Part shown: in pieces, positions 1-4,729 of the stretch
How positions within the stretch are numbered: the first letter of the stretch is position 1
Layout: every line of letters starts with the position of its first letter
From: Dehalococcoidia bacterium
GTDB lineage: Bacteria > Chloroflexota > Dehalococcoidia > UBA2979
Assembly (NCBI GenBank): GCA_004297315.1
Contig: SCTU01000296.1
Location: 1-5,378 of the forward strand
Direction of reading: 5' to 3'
DNA: 5,378 bases
Notes under the pieces: model-generated
What the model was told of the DNA's origin: nothing
Databases searched by the model: none
Seen by the model: the letters and a program-made list of their open reading frames with translations, nothing else
Made by a program: the position numbers and the translations under genes

Positions 1-164
1 CCGGTCACCACGACCGCCCGTACCGCGTCCGGCCCCTCGATCCGTCCTCCGACGTACAGGGCGGCATCACCCAGCGCTTCGATGGAGGCGCGGTCATGCC
101 GCCCTCCCGCCGGGGCAAGGGTGATCACGGCGACGGCACCCTCAAACGTGAGCGTGACGGACAC
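1..164 (-). CDS. Crotonase-like (enoyl-CoA hydratase/isomerase superfamily) protein, N-terminal fragment
   Basis: Reading leftward from a GTG at 164-162, an open frame of 54 codons runs out of the window. It begins VSVTLTFEGAVAVITL and reaches DAVRAVVVTG. This matches the start of the crotonase fold: a first beta hairpin (residues 3-16), a helix (about 26-42) and the next strand ending in a V-V-V-T-G turn (about 48-55). Crotonases usually hydrate, isomerise or cleave acyl-CoA thioesters, with an oxyanion hole formed partly by the segment following this strand; that segment lies outside the window. The usual N-R-P-x-x-x-N-A-L signature after the first hairpin is not present: the sequence there is A-P-A-G-G-R-H-D-R, so this is a divergent member or a noncanonical subfamily. 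The GTG start is supported by GGAGGG at 176-171, six bases upstream. The gene is divergent from the SDR at 292. Family assignment is fairly likely; the substrate is unknown. Confidence 0.72.
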   Translation of the reverse strand, partial: MSVTLTFEGAVAVITLAPAGGRHDRASIEALGDAALYVGGRIEGPDAVRAVVVT

Positions 165-170
165 GGGCGT

Positions 171-190
171 CCCTCCAAGCAGGTGGAGGG
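171..190 (-). promoter_or_regulatory. Inverted repeat covering the crotonase-like gene's ribosome binding site
   Basis: Plus-strand bases 171-177 (CCCTCCA) and 184-190 (TGGAGGG) are perfect reverse complements with a 6-base spacer. In the leftward mRNA the 5' arm CCCTCCA would pair with TGGAGGG, which contains the GGAGGG Shine-Dalgarno six bases before the GTG start. A 7-bp stem with a 6-base loop is sterically possible and would mask the ribosome binding site. Whether it regulates anything is inference. Confidence 0.45.
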
Positions 191-280
191 TACCGCGCGA
201 CGCCGTGAGACGTGACGACGCGGCTGGACGGCGGGAGCCCCCCAGCGCACGATCGGGCACTGCTGGGGTCTGGAAGCGGC

Positions 281-286
281 GGGAGG
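281..286 (+). promoter_or_regulatory. Shine-Dalgarno that fixes the SDR start at 292
   Basis: GGGAGG sits five bases before the ATG at 292. The frame stays open upstream to 82, but that extension would overlap the divergent crotonase-like gene and has no SDR character. The protein from 292 starts M-D-L-E-L-A-G-R, the normal SDR N-terminus just ahead of the first Rossmann strand. Confidence 0.8.
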
Positions 287-291
287 CTTCG

Positions 292-1059
292 ATGGATCTG
301 GAACTCGCCGGGCGCTCGGTCATCGTCACAGGCGCTAGCCGCGGCATCGGCCGGGCGATTGCCGCCGCGTTCATCGGCGAGGGCGCGCACGTGACGATCT
401 GCGCCCGCGGCCGCGAGACGCTCGAGGCCACCGCCGGGGCGCTCCGGGCGGCGGCCTCAGGCGCCCGGGTGGAGGCAGTCATCGCCGACCTGACAACCGA
501 GGCTGGCGCGGCCGCGGTGCTGGACCGGGCGGTCGGGACGTTTGGCGGCGTGGACGTGCTGGTGAACAACGCGGGCGCGACCGTGCGCGGGAACTCGATC
601 GTGGATGAGTTCGAACGGTCATTCGACCTCAACGTCCTCGCGCCGCTGCGGATGATGGAACTGGCGCGGCCATACCTTCAGGCCTCCGGGCAGGGGGCGG
701 TGGTGAACATCTCCTCGATCTACGGGCGGGAATCCGGGGGCCCCCCGCAGTACAACGCGTCGAAGTCGGCTCAAATCGCAATGACGAAGTCGCTCGCGCT
801 GGAGTGGGTGCGCGACGGGATCCGGGTGAACAACGTCGCGCCGGGCTCCGTCGCGTTCGAGGGCGGGTCGTGGGGGCGGCGGCTGCAGGAAGATCCCGAG
901 GGGATGGCGGCGTTCGTGCGGGAGAACATTCCGGGCGGACGGTTCGGCACGGTGCAGGAGATCGCGCGCGCCGTCGTGTTCCTCGCCTCGCCCGCGGCCT
1001 CGTGGATCGTAGGCGCGACCCTTAACGTGGATGGCGGCCAGTCCCGGTCCAACATCTAG
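292..1059 (+). CDS. Short-chain dehydrogenase/reductase (classical SDR), complete
   Basis: A 255-residue protein of normal classical SDR length. It should be a soluble cytoplasmic NAD(P)(H)-dependent alcohol dehydrogenase or ketoreductase. Visible motifs, in order: Rossmann glycine motif TGASRGIG (residues 13-20); Arg39 after the second strand (C-A-R-G-R), which in this family favours NADP(H); Asp66 in A-D-L-T, the adenine-contacting Asp; NNAG (92-95); catalytic Asn114 in D-L-N; catalytic Ser at 141/142 in N-I-S-S; Tyr154 and Lys158 in YNASK; the A-P-G segment (183-185) after the sixth strand; and the C-terminal V-D-G-G (246-249). All catalytic residues are intact. The best general resemblance is to the FabG/gluconate 5-dehydrogenase-like group, but the SDR family is too broad to name a substrate. 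It is preceded by a good Shine-Dalgarno and divergent from a crotonase-like gene, so a joint role in acyl-CoA or carbonyl metabolism is possible but unproven. Confidence 0.93.
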   Translation: MDLELAGRSVIVTGASRGIGRAIAAAFIGEGAHVTICARGRETLEATAGALRAAASGARVEAVIADLTTEAGAAAVLDRAVGTFGGVDVLVNNAGATVRGNSIVDEFERSFDLNVLAPLRMMELARPYLQASGQGAVVNISSIYGRESGGPPQYNASKSAQIAMTKSLALEWVRDGIRVNNVAPGSVAFEGGSWGRRLQEDPEGMAAFVRENIPGGRFGTVQEIARAVVFLASPAASWIVGATLNVDGGQSRSNI

Positions 1060-1077
1060 TGCGCAATGCTTGGCGGG

Positions 1078-1106
1078 TTGCCGCGTGCGGCCCGGACGGG
1101 GAATAT
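1078..1106 (+). promoter_or_regulatory. Weak candidate sigma70-type promoter for the three-gene unit
   Basis: TTGCCG at 1078-1083 (4 of 6 matches to TTGACA) and GAATAT at 1101-1106 (3 of 6 to TATAAT) are separated by 17 bases in the 71-bp gap after the SDR. A start about 7 bases downstream would leave a short leader containing AAGGGG before the ATG at 1131. The match is weak, but this is the only AT-leaning spot in the gap. Read-through from the SDR is the alternative. Confidence 0.22.
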
Positions 1107-1130
1107 GGGCGAGCGGCGAAGGGGTGAGCG

Positions 1131-1559
1131 ATGCGGTTCAAGCGGTCTGACCTTCCGGGCATCCTGATCGCGACGGTGGCCCCGGCGCTGCTCTTCTGGC
1201 TGGTCGTGCGTGCCTTCGGGCTCGAGCATCACCACGGCACCCCGCTGCTGGGCGCACTCTCCGGAAACATCGCGGGCGGCGCGGGGACATTCGCTGTGCT
1301 CTCGCGCTTCGTGCGTCATTGGGACCGCGTGATCGTCGCGCTGGCGTTGCTGGCGGCCTGCGTGGTCGGCGTCCTCGTCCTCCAGTTGACGGGCAACGAC
1401 GGCTCGTCGCTCTCGACCGCGCTGAAGCTGGCGGGCGTGCTGCTGTTCGGCGTGATCAACATCCTGGTGATCTGGGACGCCCTCGTCCACGGCCTGAACC
1501 CGAGCCTGCAGCGCCGCGACGCCCGCCTGGCGCGCGAGCGAGCAGCAGAGGCGGCGTAA
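1131..1559 (+). CDS. Small four-helix integral membrane protein, unknown function
   Basis: A 142-residue hydrophobic protein that I cannot assign to a named family. Four membrane segments can be read: about residues 9-30, 38-59, 66-87 and 95-119. A basic N-terminus (M-R-F-K-R) and a strongly charged C-terminal tail (127-142, R-R-D-A-R-L-A-R-E-R-A-A-E) suggest both ends are cytoplasmic. Noteworthy residues are a His triplet at 33-35 in the first loop (E-H-H-H) and a Gly-rich N-I-A-G-G-A-G motif (46-52) in the second helix. The His cluster could bind metal but is not diagnostic. The start is supported by AAGGGG at 1119-1124, six bases before the ATG. The next gene begins 26 bases after its stop, so the two are probably cotranscribed. 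Reality as a gene is likely given composition and context; no function can be claimed. Confidence 0.82.
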   Translation: MRFKRSDLPGILIATVAPALLFWLVVRAFGLEHHHGTPLLGALSGNIAGGAGTFAVLSRFVRHWDRVIVALALLAACVVGVLVLQLTGNDGSSLSTALKLAGVLLFGVINILVIWDALVHGLNPSLQRRDARLARERAAEAA

Positions 1560-1560
1560 T

Positions 1561-1580
1561 CCTCCGGCCCGCCGGAGGGG
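1561..1580 (+). promoter_or_regulatory. Hairpin overlapping the Shine-Dalgarno of the 317-residue protein gene
   Basis: CCTCCGG at 1561-1567 and CCGGAGG at 1572-1578 are perfect reverse complements around a 4-base loop (CCCG). The 3' arm is part of GGAGGGG (1574-1580), the Shine-Dalgarno five bases before the ATG at 1586. The hairpin fills nearly all of the 26-bp gap after the preceding stop. There is no T-run after it, so an intrinsic terminator is unlikely. Masking of the ribosome binding site unless the upstream gene is being translated (ribosomes stopping at 1559 would melt it) is a reasonable inference. Confidence 0.5.
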
Positions 1581-1585
1581 GACAC

Positions 1586-2539
1586 ATGCCCGCGCCCACC
1601 GTGGAGACCGTCGCGGTCCAGCTGCTGGCTGGCTGGATGGGCGAGCGCTTCTTCCGCACGTTCCGTGTGGACGACGGCGACGCCACCCCGTACGACGCCG
1701 TCCTCCTCCAGCGCGAACGGCGGATCGGCGTCACGGCCGGCCTGCTCTGGCCGGACGGCCCGGTCGCGGGCGCGGCCGAACTCGCCGACCTCCTCAGTTC
1801 CGACATCGAAGGCGACCCCGCGGTCCCGGCTGGGGGGTACGCCGTGTGGGTGCCGCCTCGCGTGGCGCTCCCGGAGCAGGAGCCGCAGCGATCGCGCCTC
1901 CGCGTCATCCTCGCCCGCGCCCTGGGCGGCCTCGCCCCAGGCGAGCGACGCGAGGTGCGCCTGCCCGCTACGGTGAAACTGGCCAAGATCGAGGCTGAAG
2001 GCGCGTACATGTCCGTGACGGGCGGGCTCGCCGGGGAGTGGCTCGCGCTCTCCGAGGGGGTAAAGGGCGCATTCCACCTGGACGCCCGCGCCATCCATCG
2101 CACGCCCTCGGAGCGCGCGGAACTCGACCTGATCCTCACGCGGATACGCGACCGCGCCGTCATGCTCGAACCGCTCGAGGTGACCGACGTCGAGGTCGAC
2201 GACACGTGGACCGTGTCCCGCCTGCCCGACGGCGCGCCGCGCGGTGTGACGGTCGTCGCGGCGCCGGAGTCCTCAGACCCCATCGATGGGGTCGGCGTCC
2301 GACGGGGGCTGCGTGCGCACGTTGCCCGCGCCGTCGCGCAACGTGAAGCCGGGCGCGCCGAACTCTCGGTGCTGGTGGTGGTGGCGGCGCTCGGGCACAT
2401 GTCTGACGAGATTGTCACGGCATCGCTGCGCGGCATGAACCCGACGGCGTACGGTTTACTGGATCTGATCGCGCTGGTTGCTGACGGGGAGGTGCGACAA
2501 GTGCTCCAGCCGCGCGCCCTGCCGTGGGCCCAGTCCTGA
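1586..2539 (+). CDS. Conserved-looking hypothetical protein of 317 residues
   Basis: I do not recognise this family. The protein has no signal peptide or membrane helix and should be cytoplasmic. Three regions can be seen. Residues 1-60 hold a helix (A-V-Q-L-L-A-G-W-M-G-E-R-F-F) followed by strands with P-Y-D-A-V-L-L (35-41) and R-R-I-G-V-T-A-G (45-52). Residues 85-215 are a mixed, charged middle containing Y-A-V-W-V-P-P and a helix rich in Arg and Glu (175-193). Residues 259-307 form a hydrophobic strand (L-S-V-L-V-V-V-A-A-L) and helices. The first region faintly recalls the core of PD-(D/E)xK nuclease-like folds, but the E-x-K pair is absent, so no enzymatic claim is made. The ATG at 1586 is chosen because GGAGGGG lies five bases upstream; the frame is open further upstream but there overlaps the membrane protein gene. 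Its stop TGA shares one base with the lipoprotein ATG (TGATG), implying translational coupling and a common role. Confidence 0.85.
   Translation: MPAPTVETVAVQLLAGWMGERFFRTFRVDDGDATPYDAVLLQRERRIGVTAGLLWPDGPVAGAAELADLLSSDIEGDPAVPAGGYAVWVPPRVALPEQEPQRSRLRVILARALGGLAPGERREVRLPATVKLAKIEAEGAYMSVTGGLAGEWLALSEGVKGAFHLDARAIHRTPSERAELDLILTRIRDRAVMLEPLEVTDVEVDDTWTVSRLPDGAPRGVTVVAAPESSDPIDGVGVRRGLRAHVARAVAQREAGRAELSVLVVVAALGHMSDEIVTASLRGMNPTAYGLLDLIALVADGEVRQVLQPRALPWAQS
2276..2293. repeat. Perfect 18-bp palindrome inside the 317-residue protein gene
   Basis: GACCCCATCGATGGGGTC reads identically on both strands. It encodes part of the S-D-P-I-D-G-V-G segment (about residues 230-237). It could be a dimeric-protein binding site, an RNA hairpin, or a coincidence in GC-rich coding DNA. 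Confidence 0.6.
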
Positions 2540-3321
2540 TGTACCTCAGACGCCCCGCCAGCACGCTGGCGGTGGCGTTGGCGGGGCTCAGCCTTGTCCT
2601 GGCCGGCTGCCGAGGCGGCGGCGGGCAGCCTTCCCCTACGCCGTCGTCGGGAGAACTGGCCGGGCCGCAGGCGCTTCGGTCCTACCGCTGGACGACCGAA
2701 CTCCGGGCTGACTCCTCGCTGTTCGACCAGAGCAAGGCGCCGGACGCGTTGCGTTCGTCCTCGTTCGTCCTGAAGGCGCACGTGGACGGCGAGCGGGTGT
2801 TGCCGGACCGGGAGCGCTTGCGCACCGTCGTGGAACCCGCGGCGATCGGCACGCGCGAGAGTGTCACGGTGGGCGGAAAGCGGTGGAACCGGATCGGCAA
2901 CGGTCCGTGGCGGGTGGGCGAGGAGGCCTTCCCCGCCGCCCGTGCCTACTTCGGCGGCACCGCCACGCTCTCTGCCCGCACGATCCTCGAGGCCGAAGAG
3001 ACGCCTTCGAGCGCCCAGCTGCGTACAGAAATCGCCTCGATGCCATACCAGCAAGAGACGGTCGCCACCGGGCCGGCGCGGCGGTACAGCATGCGCCCCG
3101 AGCAGGTCGCATCGATCCTGGGCGACGCTGCGCTGAACCCCTTCGCCGTGCTCGCGACGTTGCCCGCCGTGCGCATCGACTTCTGGATCGACGAACGGCG
3201 CAACGTGCTGGTCGGCGTCCGTGTCGCGGGCGACACCGCGATGCAGGCCGAGGCGTTCCTGCTCGACATCCACGTCACCGAGATGGAGCCGCCCGGCCTT
3301 CGGATCGACCCGCCTCGCTAG
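2539..3321 (+). CDS. Membrane-anchored lipoprotein, LppX/LolA-like fold suspected
   Basis: A 260-residue exported protein. Residues 1-24 form a lipoprotein signal peptide: basic start (Y-L-R-R), hydrophobic core (A-V-A-L-A-G-L-S-L-V-L) and lipobox L-A-G-C with the lipidated Cys at 24. A flexible linker rich in Gly, Pro, Ser and Thr (25-40) leads to a soluble domain of alternating strands from L46. The stretch V-G-G-K-R-W-N-R-I-G-N-G-P-W (111-124) is the kind of beta-hairpin common in LppX/LprG and LolA/LolB-like lipoproteins that cradle hydrophobic ligands. That assignment is structural guesswork, not a recognised match. The ATG at 2539 overlaps the preceding stop by one base, and no good Shine-Dalgarno is visible, which fits translational coupling. 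A GTG at 2524 would add five residues and cannot be excluded. The gene ends in a CTAG shared with the convergent RDD gene. Lipoprotein status is firm; the role is unknown. Confidence 0.88.
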   Translation: MYLRRPASTLAVALAGLSLVLAGCRGGGGQPSPTPSSGELAGPQALRSYRWTTELRADSSLFDQSKAPDALRSSSFVLKAHVDGERVLPDRERLRTVVEPAAIGTRESVTVGGKRWNRIGNGPWRVGEEAFPAARAYFGGTATLSARTILEAEETPSSAQLRTEIASMPYQQETVATGPARRYSMRPEQVASILGDAALNPFAVLATLPAVRIDFWIDERRNVLVGVRVAGDTAMQAEAFLLDIHVTEMEPPGLRIDPPR

Positions 3322-3884
3322 CGCGGGGCCTCGACCACCACAGTGCCGGCGAGCTTGTCGTGCCACGTCTGCCGCCGAGGGTCCCAGAGCATCCAGACGT
3401 AGCCGAGCAGCAGGACCGTCTCGCTGATCACGGAACCGGCCGCGCGCATGGTGCCCCATCGCATCCCGGGGGCGCCGCCGTCCTGCAGCCGGACGATGCG
3501 CATCCGCATCAGGCGCGAGCCCGGCGTCCATCCCTGTGCGAAGAAGATGGCGTCGTAACCGCGCCCCCAGATCTGCGCGGCGACGAGCAGTTCGAACGTG
3601 ACCTCCGTGGACCCCAGCACGAGCGCGACGAGCATCTGCATCACGATCGCCTTGATCACGAAGTCGATCACAAAGCCACCCGTGCGTCGAAGCGGCGAGG
3701 CCAGCGCCATCGTGACCCCGGCGACCTCGACGGTGCGCGGCCGGTCTCCTGCCAGTCCGGCGTCGCGGAACGTTCGGTGCGCGGGGCTGTCCGGGGCATC
3801 CTCCGGCACGGGCCGGCGCGGCCGCAGCGACCCGTCGCCCGTCCAGCGCGGACCGGGGCCCGCGGAGGGCGAGTCGAACGACAT
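3318..3884 (-). CDS. RDD-family membrane protein
   Basis: A 188-residue protein, last gene of the leftward operon. Residues 1-60 are a Pro-, Arg- and Asp-rich, probably disordered cytoplasmic extension. The RDD domain follows. The first helix begins S-P-L-R-R-T-G-G-F-V-I-D (63-74) with the family Arg and Asp; hydrophobic segments lie at about 68-91, 95-116 and 148-167. The loop G-W-T-P-G-S-R-L-M-R-M-R-I-V (118-131) corresponds to the family's G-x-T-P-G-K-x-x-x-x-L-x-V, and the end D-P-R-R-Q-T-W-H-D-K-L-A-G-T-V-V-V (168-184) is the characteristic RDD C-terminus. Some RDD proteins have been linked to ion or small-molecule transport, but most are unassigned. The start is uncertain: the ATG at 3884 has no clear Shine-Dalgarno but lies 20 bases after the upstream stop; Met59 would leave just the RDD domain. 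Its stop overlaps the convergent lipoprotein gene's stop by four bases (CTAG, 3318-3321). Confidence 0.87.
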   Translation of the reverse strand: MSFDSPSAGPGPRWTGDGSLRPRRPVPEDAPDSPAHRTFRDAGLAGDRPRTVEVAGVTMALASPLRRTGGFVIDFVIKAIVMQMLVALVLGSTEVTFELLVAAQIWGRGYDAIFFAQGWTPGSRLMRMRIVRLQDGGAPGMRWGTMRAAGSVISETVLLLGYVWMLWDPRRQTWHDKLAGTVVVEAPR

Positions 3885-3904
3885 CGTCGTGCGCCGCGCC
3901 GAGG

Positions 3905-4696
3905 CTAGGCGTGCGTCGCGATAGCGCCGTCGATGAGGACGACCTCCGCGTTCACGTAGTTCGTGCTGGGGGCCGCGAGGAACACGACGGCGCCCTGCAC
4001 GTCCTTCGGCGACGCGAGGCGGCGGAGCGGTAGGTAGCGCTGCAGCACCTCCGCGACGGCAGGGTCGGCCTGCGGGCCGGGGACGCCCTCCATGAAGCCG
4101 ATGCCGATCGCGTTCACGGTGACGCGCTCGGCAACCAGCGGCTCGCCGCCTCCCCACTCCAGTGCCAGCGACTTCGTGAAGCCGAGGACGGCGCCCTGGG
4201 ACGCGCCGAAGATCGCGCAGTTCGGGATGCCCCGGTCGTGCACGTCCGAGACGATATTGATGATGCGCCCCATGCCACGAGGCACCATCCGCTTGCCAAC
4301 GGTCTGGCAGGCGACGAAGACAGCGGTCGCGTTCCGGTTCAACTCTCGTGTCCAGTCAGCGAGAGAAGACGAGAGCACGGGCTTGATGTTGGCGGCGTGT
4401 CCGGCGTTCACCAGGATGTCGATGGGGGCGACGTCCTTCTCCAGCGCGGCGACGGCTGCCTCAACGGCGGCGGGGTCGGTGAGGTCGAGCGTCTTCTGCT
4501 GGCCGTCCTTGCCCCCGGCGGCCCAGCACTCGTTGAGGATCGAGTTCGACTCGACCTCCTCGGCACGGTCGGTGGAGACGGTGGTGACGGAGACGGTCGC
4601 GCCCGCCTCGGCGAGCGCAACGGCGATCGCGCGGCCGAGGGCTCCCGTTGCGCCGGTGACGAGAGCGTGCTTGCCGGTGAGGTCGAAGAAGGCCAT
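3905..4696 (-). CDS. SDR-family protein with degenerate active site (probable pseudoenzyme or noncanonical SDR)
   Basis: A 263-residue protein with an SDR fold from end to end. The N-terminus is M-A-F-F-D-L-T-G-K-H-A-L-V-T-G; conserved features include Asp71 (L-D-L-T-D), Asn122 (L-N-R-N), Ser150 (I-N-I-V-S), the helix F-T-K-S-L-A-L-E-W (173-181) and the C-terminal V-L-I-D-G-A (253-258). The catalytic Y-x-x-x-K, however, reads F-G-A-S-Q: Phe163 and Gln167 replace Tyr and Lys. Ser150 is 13 residues before Phe163, the usual Ser-Tyr spacing, so the alignment is secure. The glycine motif is TGATGALG (14-21), with Ala19 for the central Gly, and NNAG is reduced to V-N-A-G-H (96-100). Ordinary SDR redox catalysis is therefore doubtful. 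Its frame is uninterrupted and it has a good Shine-Dalgarno, so it is not a decaying gene. It lies 33 bases downstream of an intact SDR, which suggests a structural partner in a heteromeric dehydrogenase. A different chemistry is the alternative. Confidence 0.9.
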   Translation of the reverse strand: MAFFDLTGKHALVTGATGALGRAIAVALAEAGATVSVTTVSTDRAEEVESNSILNECWAAGGKDGQQKTLDLTDPAAVEAAVAALEKDVAPIDILVNAGHAANIKPVLSSSLADWTRELNRNATAVFVACQTVGKRMVPRGMGRIINIVSDVHDRGIPNCAIFGASQGAVLGFTKSLALEWGGGEPLVAERVTVNAIGIGFMEGVPGPQADPAVAEVLQRYLPLRRLASPKDVQGAVVFLAAPSTNYVNAEVVLIDGAIATHA

Positions 4697-4703
4697 GTGG
4701 TGA

Positions 4704-4708
4704 CTCCT
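4704..4708 (-). promoter_or_regulatory. Ribosome binding site of the degenerate SDR gene
   Basis: In the leftward direction AGGAG lies seven bases before the ATG at 4696-4694, within the 33-bp gap after the upstream SDR stop. It confirms the start and shows the gene is equipped for independent ribosome loading. Confidence 0.75.
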
Positions 4709-4729
4709 GTATCGGATTGGTCGGGACGG

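Larger units (their letters stand above)
165..291. promoter_or_regulatory. Divergent intergenic region between crotonase-like gene and SDR
   Basis: This 127-bp spacer separates two genes transcribed away from each other, so it should carry both promoters. I see no convincing -35/-10 pair in either direction. It does contain two short perfect inverted repeats: CCCTCCA/TGGAGGG at 171-190, which overlaps the leftward Shine-Dalgarno, and CCCCAGC/GCTGGGG at 240-246 and 262-268 with a 15-base spacer. The second lies about 13 bases before the rightward Shine-Dalgarno. It could be an operator or a leader hairpin, or chance in GC-rich DNA. Confidence 0.45.

Noticed and set aside
82..291. A 70-codon in-frame N-terminal extension of the first SDR
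   Set aside because: It overlaps the divergent crotonase-like gene, is not SDR-like, and a good Shine-Dalgarno (281-286) precedes the ATG at 292.
76..296. An 11-base direct repeat GCTTCGATGGA near 76 and 286
   Set aside because: It is short, found once in coding and once at a start codon, with no further copies noticed; probably coincidence.
1080..1091. GCCGC-GT-GCGGC inverted repeat after the first SDR as a possible terminator
   Set aside because: The two-base loop leaves only a four-base stem and no T-run follows.
1319..3908. Very long alternative frames on both strands across the plus-strand trio and the RDD gene (for example 1456-3531 minus and 2883-3908 plus)
   Set aside because: Their translations are Arg-, Ala-, Pro- and Gly-rich low-complexity sequences with no family motifs, typical of shadow frames in GC-rich DNA. 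The opposing frames show clear signal peptides, membrane helices or SDR/RDD motifs.
3905..4696. Degenerate SDR as a pseudogene
   Set aside because: The frame is intact over 263 codons with normal family length, a good ribosome binding site and conserved structural motifs; decay would be expected to bring frameshifts or stops.
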